Below are positions 34,649-46,465 of a DNA stretch of 64,000 nt, piece by piece (positions within the stretch are counted from its first letter, which is position 1; each line of letters opens with the position of its first letter). Under the pieces are notes generated by a model. It ran no database searches. It was not told the DNA's origin and saw only the letters and a program-made list of their open reading frames with translations. The translations under genes were made by a program, and so were the position numbers. The stretch is from Thalassia testudinum (lineage: Eukaryota; Streptophyta; Magnoliopsida; Alismatales; Hydrocharitaceae), in the NCBI GenBank assembly GCA_037157565.1, contig JAZHRO010000019.1:22135001-22199000 (forward strand), read 5' to 3'.

Positions 34649-37320
34649 TGATGATAACATCATCATGAGCCATAATTAGCCTTAATTAGTTAGGATTAAT
34701 TAACAAAAGCCCCTACATAATCGTCTGAGTGTCATAATTCTCTACATATCCATTCCAAGAGGAATACACTAAGATAGTGTTAATTCTACAGTTTTAACAT
34801 TATATTATAAAAGAAGAGTAACCACAGGGCTTCCCAGGGGTTAATCTCAGGTCTAATAAGCATCAAAGTCTAATAAGAAGGTCCACATAGATAGAAACAG
34901 GGTTTCACGTATTTTGAGAACCAATACAGCACCCAAAACCCTAATTTCAGGCCTGTTTGAATTACTGAGGTTTTGGTCAAGGTAAAATCCATTTAAACCT
35001 CCTAAAATACATATAAAAATATTTCTTGAGGTTTGGTACCCTTGATTTGACCTTTAGAACCTATTTTGTCCTTAAATAGAGTTACAGACATAATTCTGCC
35101 CTAATTTGGGTTTTTACGTAAATTGCCCAGTCAAACTTGGTCAAAACTGAAATCCAACTTCACCATCAAATTCCTTGGGTCCATATTAGTTTTGTACCAA
35201 AATTTGGGTCCAATTAGAGTTCATCTTGACCTAATTTGCATTTTAGTCTAGCCAGACTCTTTCTCCCTTAATTAGCTCCTCAGCTTTTGAAATCCTTGCA
35301 AATAGCCCCCTAAGTTATTCATATTCTTTGCAGATATGTCCCTGCCACCATTGGAGGTCAACTGACCTCCAGGCTAGCTTTGACCTCACTTAAGCCCATC
35401 TGAATCTTCATAAAATCCCACCAAATTTGCTGGGATTGATGTTCACACCATGGCAAATCTATTGGGACAAATCGTAGCTCCTAACTTGCCCTAGGGAGCT
35501 TGTGCAAATGCACAAGTTTCATGGGTTCTTCTTGAATCCTAATCAATCCAATTAGGCTTGTTTCCTGATGTAGAGCTCGGTTGGAGCTCTATAAAAGCTT
35601 CCTCATTGCAAATCCGTGTTCCTTAGCTTGGTTTTGGCAACAAATCTTCAACTTCTTCCCTCTCTAGCCACCTCCACCGTAGCTCCAGTGATCCTCTCTC
35701 TCCAGCCTCTTCGCCTGCTACCACGTACCATAGGTAGCAGGTTCTTCTTCCTCACCGTCGTTCGCTTCTCGCAATACCAGTAGGACTTCCCAAACCTCGT
35801 CTTCCTCGCCGTCTCTCTCACCGGAGGACTTCATCTTCTCTGCTACTGGCCAATCAAAGATGGTGCAATCCCTATCCCTTTTGTCCCTAATTTAGTTTTC
35901 CTTTCCTCCTCTCCCTCTCTACATCACTTCTCTCTTTTAGATCTCAGGTTCAGCCCACGACGTGCCTGTGCCACCTCTGTCTTCTTTCTCTCCAACCGAG
36001 CTCTGGCGAAGCCTCCCCAATGCCACAGATCGCCAAACTCCACAAAATCACTTCCAAAACCTCCGCCGGCACACCACCATCAAAACCCCTCACTTAATTC
36101 CACCACACACTCACTAAATCACCCCACCGAACACACCTACCTTCAAACACCTTCTCCGACTTCGCACGCCCTCCACACGCACTCGCTCGACACACAGACA
36201 CTGCCATCACCTTCACCGTCCTCAGGTAAAGCTTTTGAGAAGCTTTGACATGGCCACAAGGCTATTCTTTGTGTACTAGGTACTTGCCATTCACCGCCGT
36301 CGCTGCCATCATCTCTGCCCCTGCTTGCAGTACTCCGACTAACTCAAGACCTAATTCCACACCCAGGTGATGCAGACTCAGGTTGTGATGCTATCTGGAG
36401 CTTCAATTGTGCGAAAGAACCCCAGCAGCTACTCCAATTGAAGAGGCAACTTTAGCTGTTGCATGCGAGAAAGAGCTGGCACTTTAGTGCCACATCGTGA
36501 ACAACAAGGCTTGCGATAGTGCATATAAGGAATTTGTGACACTCGTTCTTCGCCCAAGACATGGGGGTCAAGTCCCCATTCACCCGCTTACCCGTCCACT
36601 CCTTGCCTATGACACACACCCATAGGCCTAGTCCCTATACAGGCCCGATTACGCGGTTACTGTGCATGCCCGTATACCCGATAAAACCTGTGTCTTTGAG
36701 GGAGAAGGAGAAATTTTTGAGAGAGAGGGGGAAGGTTTTCCTGCGCCATCCTTGTACCCCTATACCCCTATGCGACACTTAGCCTCTGAAGAAGAAGCCT
36801 TAGTCTCTGAAGGCTTGAGAAAGGGAAGGCTTTGACAAAGAAGAAGAAGAAGGCTTAGAGGAGAAAAGCCTTGTGCCTTCTGTGAGGCACTATGGTCTAT
36901 TGACACTTAAGCCATTTGATGCTATATTCCTAATCTGAATTGATTCTGAGCACTATTGAATTATTTAAGTACTATAGTTAACATTGATGAAATTGAATGA
37001 GTATGAGATATATGCTTAATTTAGATGAATAATGGGTGATTCAAATCACCATTATTTTGTCTTTCTATTCTTTTTATCTTATCATCATTTGAATTACAAT
37101 ATGACAAATTGTATTAATTGAATATCTATTTTGATGCTCAATTAATTGTGCTCATTTATTCCAAATGAAGATTAATGTGTGAGTTCTATATTTTCTCCCT
37201 ACGAATAACCTCAGACTCTCTTGAGATTTCGAGTTTATAAATTTAAATATTTGTTGTGAGATTTTTTCAATTATACTACAATGCATATATTTCTTAACAC
37301 TCAACTAAACCCTAACAACA
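34649..37320 (+). repeat. LARD 5' LTR (2672 bp)
   Basis: Similar to 41917-44566 throughout. The TATA box CTATAAAAGC is at 35589-35598. The R/U5 side has a GC-rich, C-rich part (35640-36230) and a repeated GAAGGCTT/GAAGAAGAAG segment (36780-36870). Open frames within it are not conserved between the LTRs. Confidence 0.92.
35589..35598 (+). promoter_or_regulatory. LARD LTR TATA box
   Basis: CTATAAAAGC preceded by GGAGCT; the 3' LTR has the same motif at 42858-42867. Confidence 0.6.
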
Positions 37321-37323
37321 TTT

Positions 37324-37348
37324 TGGCACCGTTGCTGGGGAGCAACGC
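37324..37348 (+). other. LARD primer-binding site (tRNA-Asp type) with hairpin
   Basis: TGGCACCGTTGCTGGGGA starts three bases after the LTR. It resembles the plant Ty3 primer site TGGCGCCGTTGCCGGGGA, complementary to tRNA-Asp. CGTTGC (37331-37336) pairs with GCAACG (37343-37348), forming a 6-bp stem over the site. Confidence 0.8.
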
Positions 37349-38549
37349 TCAATTCACACATTAGTCTTATTTTTCTTGATTTTTATCTAAGCACTAACTT
37401 GCCCTGTCTGCTTTGTGATTTTGTAAGATACATCACGAAGAGATCTTTCACGCAATCAACCACTCCAAGGGTAGGTAAGTTCTCCCTTCTTCCCTAATTA
37501 ATCTCCTAATCTTTTGGAAGAGAGAAAAGGAAACAAAATTAATTAGGATTCACCTGCCTTAATTTCTAGTAATTATCATTTAAAGGCAACTTTCCTAATT
37601 TGTGAATTCAAATCAATATCTAAATGAAGATTGAGATGATTTTGTTTAGAAATCCGTACCCAAATTGCCTGTACCTACTAGGGATTTATGCTTAATTTTT
37701 TATCATCTTGGACTACACACTTCTTGTTTGAAGTCTAAGGTGTATATTTTGAGATCAAATTGGACTTGAAATAGATCCAATTAGGGTTTCTGCTCTAGAG
37801 TTTTGAAGTATTAGTTCACACTTGCTTGAATTAAAGGAAATTGACCTCCCACATTTGTGTGCTACCCAAACCCTTGCTTGGAAAGACCTAATCAAGAAGA
37901 ACCTTAAAATCAGGCTAAAAATTCGCTTCAACCCTAAAATTGTAGATCTAATAACCTGAGAGTCAATTTAGGGTGATCTTTGGGTCTTGACCCAGATTTC
38001 ATTCTTCATCTTTTAGGACAGGTCAGGTGAAGTTGGTCTACTTTGTGGGCCAACCAACCTCCAAATTAGGTCACAAATTAAATTAACTTATAATCAAGTA
38101 AAATCTAAGGCAAAAATTAGGAATAAAATTGGTAGAGTTAAGGTCTCAATTCATACATTCCGGTCTACTTGGAACCATAGTGACAAGGAAGATCAGGTAG
38201 GGGAAACCCTATAATTTGTAGGGATGCCCTACCGTGTAGGGGTCTTTGCGAGGCTCTCCCTTCCTGGTTGCCTAGGTACTTCTCAGGTGTGTGGATTTTG
38301 ATTTAGAGGTATCATCCGCCTCAAAAACAAGCATTAGTCATCCAAAAATCCTTGGGTGCCTTGATTGGATCCAATTCACATCCAGTCCCTCATCTATTCT
38401 CTAGAGCACATACACAGGAAAGGTCCCTAGGATTTTAACCTAGAGGCCTTCATTAGAATTGATCTTCTTGGGGATTTCTGATATGATTTAATCACTTCTA
38501 TCTAAACTTGAATTTGATTCTACATCTTGATCTCCCACCTGATTTAAAA

Positions 38550-40105
38550 ATGCAACCTGACAATTTAGTAAGAATTTATAGGAAACTTGAATCCCAAATG
38601 ACCATAACATAGAAAATGATTGAGGCTACCCTTAAACACTATGAGGATTATGACATAACCTCAAATATAGTTAGCAAGATTCAGGTTAATGGATCATCAA
38701 GAACCTTCATTACAAATCGTGTCCAACTGATATTAACACAGATGACAAATGGTTCAACCCAGAATATTCTCATGACAAGATTCATTGAAATAGAAAGATT
38801 ACATAATTTCGAGTATCTTCAATGTCTGACAAATCCACAACTTTGGGAAAAGCACCAAGATGACCTTGAGAAATGGGAAAACTTGATAACTATGTTGAAA
38901 CAAGTCATAATTCAAATTTACCCATATCAATAGCCAGAAATTGATGATCTCCCAAAACCCAGGCTTAAGAATAGAGGTTGTTGTGAACTCCTAACCCAAA
39001 TGGAATTAGATTCAAACTTCATAACAATTGACATGCCTGATCTTAATGAGGGTTGGGAGGATCTAATTGCAGGTGTTCCCGATTCTGAACCAGCCTTAGA
39101 GAGCCTTGAAGCTGGTCCATCATGCCTTGATTTCCCAAACACCTATAGTAAGCTTGAATTATAACCTCTCGAGGATGTAATTCTCAAACCTTATCCTATT
39201 AAGGTAATTCTTAAGAGTGATTCTGACATTCCAATAGAACCTAGTCCAGATTCTAGTGACCCAACTCCTACCTTTGACATAGAATCTAGATTAGAACCTA
39301 CTTGGGATGATTATGAGGCCCAATGTGATGAGAACTAGATTTTAAATCTGGACTATGATTATGGGCCTATGTTTGATGATTATACCTTTCCAACCTCCTC
39401 AGAAATACAAATTGATTTCTTGAAAGTCAAACCGATACATGATACCGAAATTAAGGAGTTGGAAGAGATAGGATTCGATTGAGTCTATCCTAGGAGCCAA
39501 GAACCTGAACCTATGCCTAACAAGGACACCTCTTCAAGCTCATAATTTGAAATTAAGTTAGATCCAAGTCAGGTTGTTGATTCTACACATCTTGATCCAT
39601 TCTATGGTGGAAATTCCAATCTGGAATCAGGTTCAGAAATCGATCTTCACAAATTCTCCGATGATTTCGAATCATACTCTAATTCTGGAGAACCTTTGTT
39701 TCCAGAAAATTACGAACCAACTTACAACCTCAGCATCCATGATCCGTTCTTTGATTCTGATGTTGTGGCCAATGATTTGGACCTTAAAGAAGTTACACCT
39801 TCTGATCTACATACTGAGCCTTCCAAAATCCTATCCAACCCTGACCCGCCATCGGAATCAACTTCTACTCTGATTCACCTCTCTCTGATCTAATTGCATA
39901 TGATTCTCCTCCATCTTTTGAGCGGGTTTCGGACTTTGATCAGACCGATAATCACTTCTTATCCTTTTCTGATCTTACCAGTAGGGTTCCTACATCCTTT
40001 ATAGCTCTGTTTTCTTTTGAGGATACCTACCCTGACCTGGCTGAGGCAACTCAACCAAACCCTAAATTTTCATTTCCATATCTATGTGAGCCTCAAAGAA
40101 TCTAG
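38550..40105 (+). pseudogene. LARD-encoded acidic protein of unknown family, decayed
   Basis: I do not recognise this protein. From ATG 38550 one frame stays readable for about 1.3 kb, interrupted only by about six stop codons (near 38610, 38931, 39162, 39337, 39480 and 39543). One shift near 39872 then leads to TAG 40103-40105. The N-terminal third is helical-looking with basic and acidic residues (YRKLESQM, LKHYEDYD, FIEIERLHNFEYLQCL). The rest is very rich in Asp, Glu, Ser and Pro (DSDIPIEPSPDSSDPTP, DPFFDSDVVANDLDLKE). No retroviral domain, zinc knuckle or membrane segment is seen. It sits where gag-pol would be in an autonomous element. It could be a gag-derived or accessory protein; the function is unknown. 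Confidence 0.65.
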
Positions 40106-40299
40106 TGGGCTTCACATCTACTGATTCATATCCATCAGCCCATCCAAACTGATTAGGTTTGGGTTGCATCATCAGCCTGTCGATTTAAACAAGCACCTGG
40201 TTGGACTAACCAGGCTTTTGATTAAGGTGCTTATTCTAAAAAACTCCTCTGATTTGACCGCCCCTTCTCCTTGACCACCTTCTGCTCAGCTGAAGGCAT

Positions 40300-40570
40300 T
40301 GAATTCAGCGCTTAACGGGAGGCAACGCGTTATTCCAAAAACCTGAGGCCCTTCTGATTATTCTTTTGAGCTACAAACTTACTGCACTTTTGAGTTCAAC
40401 TTTAGAACAACCGACTCCATCTTTGATACTTGTATCAAATCTTGATATCGTTCGTAACAATCGTCCCGACCCGTTCACCCACCCTTTGATCTTGTTCTAA
40501 ACTTTGAACCAAACTGATTTTGTACTTTCCTGGTTTATAATGAGGACATTACAAAACTTAGGCATGGGGG
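40300..40570 (+). other. Athila-like 3' block in LARD
   Basis: AGCTGAAGGCATTGAATTCA (about 40290-40310), CTTAACGGGAGGCAACGC (40313-40330) and GAGGACATTACAAAACTTAGGCATGGGGGA (about 40541-40570, given here in pieces) match the pol-to-LTR region of element C (54030-54060 and 54146-54175). Confidence 0.7.
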
Positions 40571-41328
40571 AGCGATAAAGTGAAAACATATGGAAATTCA
40601 ATTCTCTGAGGGGTTCTCACAAAAAATATATATTCAAAAAATGATAAAAATAATAAAAAAATTGAAAAAGAAAAAAAGAATTGGAGAAAGGGGAGGAAAT
40701 TTTGTGAACTCAAATGCAAATCTTTATTGAGGAGGAAAAGAGGAAAGAAAATTCAAATGTCAAAAAGGAGCAAAAAGAAAGAAACAATGATAGTCATTAG
40801 CAATTAATTATAGAAGTTACTTAAGTCTTGACCTAATCAAAAGAAAAATTAAGTCTTGAAATGAAAGAGACAAGGAGATTAGTATGAGTGATGATCTTAG
40901 GCCTCTTGGGCTTATTTTAGGGCTTAAACATTCATGTATTCGTTAAGATCTGGATTAGTCCTCAAGAGGTTGAGGAAAGTGCAAAACTGATGTAGTAGGT
41001 CTAAGGCTTAGTGATTATTCAGCCCCCTTGCCTGCCCTTTGGTTAGCAGGATTTGGTAACCTAAGCACCCAAAAATCACACACTAAGTCTGGTTTAGTAC
41101 GCTTAATAAAGAAGAATCATGTCAAAAGTGTTCTGTTTTGAAAAATCATCTCAAAGATCTAGCTTAGGAGTGGCTCGACAATACAAGTTGATTGGACAAG
41201 TTTCCAACGTGGAGAGGTGGGAAATTTCCCTTGAAGATGCGTAATAACATATCGTCTCCTCAGTGTTTGTCTCCTAGGATATCAAAATATCCTACCACGG
41301 GCATGTAAGCACCTTGTTCTGGTTTAGG

Positions 41329-41490
41329 TGCCATGGGCGGGATTATCTCGAAATGTCGATTGTCAGGGCCTGAATTTATCTATAGAATTCCATGGGCGAC
41401 ACTATCTCGAAGTGTCGAAAGCCAAGGTTCTGGGGGTTGCCATGGACGGTGCTATCCCAAAGGCTCGAAAGCCAAGGACCCTTCGAGGAT
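41329..41490. repeat. Imperfect tandem repeats in LARD 3' leader
   Basis: Three units of about 50-60 bases share CCATGGGCG or CCATGGACG, ATCTCGAA or ATCCCAAA, and TGTCGA or GCTCGAAAGCCAAGG. Function unknown. Confidence 0.6.
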
Positions 41491-41901
41491 TGATAGTGGG
41501 GATAAGGAATCCGATACAGACTGTGTTTAAGGCCAATTCAAGGCTAGATCAAAACAAGAAGAAAAAGAGAGAAAACTCTCCAAATGAAAATTCCTTTTCT
41601 ATCTCTCTCTTAACAAAAATTCACTGGCAAACTGAACCTAGACATGCTACATTCTATGTACGGGTGCTTTAACTTCTGGGTTCAACGAACCTCTAGGCAG
41701 TCTTTGCGGACCTTTAAAACCTTCGTTGCAGACTTAGGCTGAAGTTGGTCAGGTCTACACCTTGATTGATACTTGAGTACCTCTAGGCCTATTGTGACCT
41801 AATCTCTAAAGGAGTAGAACAAATCAGGCATCTGAACATCAATGCATGGTCTAAAAATCTAGTTCTTTCCATAAGATTTTTTGCTAAGGGACTAGCAAAA
41901 G

Positions 41902-41916
41902 TTAGGAATGGGGGTG
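41902..41916 (+). other. LARD polypurine tract
   Basis: TTAGGAATGGGGGTG immediately before the 3' LTR; it primes plus-strand DNA synthesis in this element class. Confidence 0.7.
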
Positions 41917-44566
41917 TGATGATAACATTATCATGAGCCATAACTACCTTTAATTAGTTAGGATTGATTGACAAAAGCTCCTACAAAATTTCCTGAGTAT
42001 CATAATTCTCTACATATCCATTCTAATAGGAATACATTAAAACAGTGTTAATTATGTAGTTTTAAAATTATATTATGAAAGTAGAGTAATCACGGGGTTT
42101 TCCAAGAGTTAATCTAAGGTCTAATAAATATTAAAGTCTAATAAGAGGGTCCACACAGATAGAAACAGGGCTTCACGCATTTCAAGAACCAATACAACAC
42201 CTAAAACCCTAATTTCAGACCCATCTTGAATTATTGAGGTTCTAGTTAGGATGAAATCCATTTAAACCTCCTAAAATTCATATAAAAATATTTCTTGAGG
42301 TTTGGTACCCTTGATTTGACTTTTGGAATCTATTTTGACCTTAAATAGAGTCACAGACATAGTTCTACCCTAATTTGGGCTTTTGCATAAATTGGCCAGT
42401 CAAACTTGGTCAAAATTGAAATCCAACTTCACCATCAAATTTCTTAGGTCCAAATTTAGTTTTTAGTAAAATTTGGGCCCAATAAGAGTTCATCTTGACC
42501 TAGTTTGCATTTTAGTCCAGTTAGACTCTTTCTCCCTCAATTAGCCCCTCAACTTTTGAAATCCTTGTAAATAGCCCCCTAGGTTCTTCATCTTCTTCGC
42601 AGATCGGTCCCTATAGCCATTGGAGGTCAACCAACCTCCAGGCTAGCTTTGACCTCTCTTAAACCCATTCGAATCTTCATCAAATCCCACTAAATTTGGT
42701 GGGATTGATGTTTACACCATGACGAATCTATTGGGATAGATTGTAGCTCCTAACTTGCCCCAGGAAGCTCTTGCAAATGCATGAGATTCATGAGTTTTTC
42801 TGGAATCCTAAGCAAGCCAATTAGGCTTGTTTCCTGAGCTAGAGCTCGGTTGGAGCTCTATAAAAGCTCCAGCACTGCAAATCCGTGTTCCTTAGCTTGA
42901 TTTTGGCCACAAATCTTCAACTTCCACCCTCTTCGGCCACCTCCACCACAGCTCTGGCGATCCTCTCTCTTCGACCTCCTCGCTTGCTGCCACGTACCAT
43001 AGGTAGCTGATTCTTCTTCCTTACTGTCGTTAGCTTCTCGCAATACCAGCAGGAGCTTCCTATACCTCGTCTTCCTCGCTGTCTCTCTCACCGGAGAACT
43101 TCATCTTCTTCGTGACCAACCAATCAAAGTCAGTGTAGTCCCTATCCCTTTCATCCCTAATTTAGGTTTCCTTTCCTCCTCTCCCTTTCTACTTCACATC
43201 TTTCTCTTAGATCTCAGGTTCATCCCACGACACGCCCGTGCCACTTCCATCTTTTTCCGCTCCGACCGAGCTCCGGTAAAGCTTCCCCGATGCCATAGAT
43301 TACCAAACTCCAAGAAATCACTTCCAAAACCTTTGCTGGCAGACCACCATCAAAACCCCTCACTCAATTTCACCACACACTCACTAAATCACCCCACCAA
43401 ACACACCCACCTTCAAACACCTTCTCTGACTTCGCATGCCCTCCACACACACTCGCTCGACACACAAACACAGCCATCACCTTTGCCGTCCTTAGGCGAA
43501 GCTTTTGAGAAGCTTTGACGTGGCTGCAAGGCCGTTCTTCAAGTTTCAGGTACTCGCCGTTCACCGTTGTCGCCGCCATCATCTTCGCCCCTGCTTGCAG
43601 TACTCTGACGAACTTAAGACCTAATTCCATGCCTAGGTGATGTGGACTCATGTCGTGATGCTATCTGGAGGTTCAATTACATGAAAGAACCCCAGTAGGT
43701 GCTCCAATTGAAGAGGCAACTTCAGCTGCTGCATAAGAGAAAGAGCTGGAACTTTAGTGCCACATCGTGAACAGCAGGGCTTGCAATAGCGCGTATAAGG
43801 AATTTGTGACACCCATTCTTCGCCTAGGACACAAGGGTCGGGTCCCCATTCACCTTCTTACTCATCCACTACCCACTTGCGACACATGCCCGCAAGCCTG
43901 GTCCCTGTACAAGTCCGATTACCCGATAAAACTTCAGTCTTTGAGAGAGAAGGAGGAGAAATTTATGAGAGAGAGGGGGAGGGTTTTGCTACACTATCCT
44001 TGTACCCCTATGCGACACTTAGCCTCTAAAGAAGAAGCCTTAGTCTCTGAAGGCTTGAGAAAGGGAAGGCTTTGACAAAGAAGAAGAAGAAGAAGGCTTA
44101 GACGAGAAAAGCCTTGTGCCTTCTGTGAGGCACTGTGGTCTGTTGACACTTAAGTCATCTGATGCTATATTCCTGTCGTCTGATCTGAGTTGATTCTGAG
44201 CACCGTTGAATTATTTAACTACTATAGTTAACACTGATGAAATTGATTATGAGATATATGCTTAATTTAGATAAATAATGGGTGATTCAAATCACCATTA
44301 TTTTATCTTTCTATTCTTTTTATCTCATCGTCATTTGAATTACAATCTGACAAATTATATTCATTGAATATCTATTTTGATGCTCAATTAATTGTGTTCA
44401 TTTATTCCAAATGAAGATTAATGTGTGAGTTTCATATTTGCTCCCTGTAAACGATCTTAGACTCCCTTTAGATTTTGAGTTTATAAATTTAAATGTTTGT
44501 TGTGAGATTTTATCGATTATACTACAATGCATATATTTCTTAACACTTGACGAAATCCTAACAACA
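41917..44566 (+). repeat. LARD 3' LTR (2650 bp)
   Basis: Counterpart of the 5' LTR, TATA at 42858-42867. Frequent single-base differences and small indels (for example an extra codon-sized block near 44170) show an old insertion. Confidence 0.92.
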
Positions 44567-44800
44567 TCGATGCTCCAACTTGAGGGTGAGTGTTAGAGTT
44601 TATGTGCTGGTGTCTTATTTGCTATTTTGTTTGGGCTTGTCTATAACTTTTCCATTTCTCTATATAAGAAAGATTAGGATTTGATTTTGGTGGAATGCCA
44701 TCTATTTTCAGTTTCACATGTTTATTTTCTCTTTTATGTTCAAACACTCTTCCTTGAAATCAATATACATAGATTAAAAGATTAATTGATCTTATTAACA
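44567..44800 (+). repeat. Copia-3 polypurine tract and 3' LTR
   Basis: After the LARD duplication, GCTCCAACTTGAGGGTGAG completes the copia-3 pol end and polypurine tract. The LTR starts TGTTAGAG at 44591 and I place its end at TTATTAACA, 44800 (TGTTA/TAACA ends). TATA-like CTATATAAG at 44659. The 5' LTR is missing, so the end is unconfirmed. Confidence 0.68.
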
Positions 44801-45579
44801 TTTACGTCTTGAAATAATGCCTTATTGACATTTACTTGAAACTTGTATACCTATGCCTATTAACCACCTTGGAATGCATGACTTTTTTTTAAGCCAAATA
44901 TGAGATCTTTATGACTGTGTACTCAATTAAAAATATTGATCAATGATTCCTTTTATATTATGTTGATCAATCTATTAAATGAGTAATTACATAAATTAAG
45001 TAAGAACTTATTATAACATGTGTGAAATGAACCTATTTCTCCTGAAATTGGTACTGCCATAATACTTAATTAATTAATAACTTGATTGGGTAAAGTGACA
45101 AAATTTGAAAATAAGAAGCTTAATAGTTTTTTTTGAGAAGTGATGTGTTTTGAGTCTTCTTTACACCTATGAATCAAAATTTGTGAATAATTAAAGATAT
45201 TTTCAATTTTATGTCATAATGATTTGATAATAATTTTTTGAGATGATTATGAACTTGTTTAGAAAAGGTTGTTAACAAATGGTTGCTCGAGTCATTGACT
45301 TTGTCAAATAATATATATTTAGTTGATGATTGTCTATGGTTAGGGAGTAGCATGCCTCCTTACATCTTAGGCATGTAATCAAATAGGATATGACCTCAAG
45401 TTTTTTGACTAGTATCATATGTTGAGGATGAGATGTGCATACATCTGATTAACCTAAAATGTCTATTAATATATGTTCTTAGTGTCACACTAGCATTATA
45501 CATTGTAAATATTGCATAACATGCATAATCATGCATTTAGATCAAGTTGTATAAATTGTATAGCAATTATCTTTTTTTT
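44801..45579. other. AT-rich unassigned stretch
   Basis: No gene or element recognised. It separates copia-3 from element C and could be old host or transposon DNA. Confidence 0.6.
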
Positions 45580-46032
45580 ATGGTTAGGGACAGGGTGACT
45601 TTTTATCAGGATCTCAGATTGAAGATCCAACTATACGGATTCGATCAAGGCGACGATTGGAGTTCAACGACTTCAAGATCACCCTAATCGGACATCCGTA
45701 GCACTAGATAGAGACTGAGGAACCTTGAAGATCAAGGCCAAGATGGTGTTAATCCGCACCACAGACGACAAATCTGACCACACGGATGGGTTCGAATCGA
45801 TAATCGTAGCCTAACGGCGCAAAAATCGGTCCAATCTGACACCCGTGGCACCATCTACAACACTAGGAAGATGGATGGCCTAGATGCCACCACGTGGCGC
45901 CATCATAGCCGCCCATCACCGGCTGCCCCCCTCCATCCAATATCTGAAGACAAAGGTGTGGACAATCTAGGCTGTTGGATCTCCATCCAACGGTTGCAGA
46001 TCGCCCACGCCTAATTTCTAAACGAGACGAAG

Positions 46033-46107
46033 TCGGCCCCACAGCGCGTTGGTCCAGCGCCCTTCGAAGTTTGATGGGTGCACGTTCGAATCCCGCCTGG
46101 CTGCCAA
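46033..46107 (+). other. tRNA-like relic (box A/box B-like)
   Basis: CAGCGCGTTGGTCCAGCGC (46042-46060) gives a GCGC/GCGC D-arm, and GTTCGAATCCC (46084-46094) is a canonical T-loop/box B. Spacing fits a tRNA, and the end reads GGCTGCCA. The acceptor stem and T-stem pair poorly, so I call a relic or the head of a tRNA-derived SINE, not a tRNA gene. Confidence 0.4.
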
Positions 46108-46455
46108 ATCAAGACAAGTGAGCACGCATGCGCGTGATTAGAGTCGTACGATTCGCATCGAACGGCGCAGATCAACCGATAGCGCCCACGCACGATTAGA
46201 TGCGTGGCGTAAATGCCCGATCGCATGCGGACACACGGCGCGGGTGAGGGCAGTTTAAGCCGTCCAATCTCTTGATCGGACAGCTGAGCACGCACAAATG
46301 TGCACATACGTTTCAGGCGGTGAAGGTGAGCAGGCGCGCGTGGCGCGCGCACATCGGCCACGTTCAAGCCTTTAGTGACGGATAAATTCGTTACTAAAGG
46401 TCCTGAATTAATGTTTTTCATATTGTAATGTCCAAAATGCCCTCACTCCTTGCAA

Positions 46456-46465
46456 CTATAAAAGG
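46456..46465 (+). promoter_or_regulatory. Element C LTR TATA box
   Basis: CTATAAAAGG, same form as the LARD LTR boxes. Confidence 0.6.

Larger units (their letters stand above)
34649..44566 (+). mobile_element. Non-autonomous Ty3-type LTR element (LARD)
   Basis: LTRs 34649-37320 and 41917-44566 begin TGATGATAAC and end CCTAACAACA. The target duplication is TCTAT (34644-34648) against TCGAT (44567-44571), one mismatch. The 4.6 kb interior has a tRNA-Asp-type primer site, a decayed acidic reading frame (38550-40105) and an Athila-like 3' block, but no RT, RNase H or integrase motif on either strand. Removing it restores the copia-3 DIYAPT end followed by its polypurine tract. It must have depended on enzymes from another element; element C has matching ends of this type. 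Confidence 0.88.

Noticed and set aside
36561..36782. Open frame in the LARD LTR (and 43767-44075)
   Set aside because: Not conserved between the two LTRs.
46033..46107. Functional tRNA gene
   Set aside because: Box B is perfect, but acceptor and T-stem pairing is poor; recorded as a relic only.
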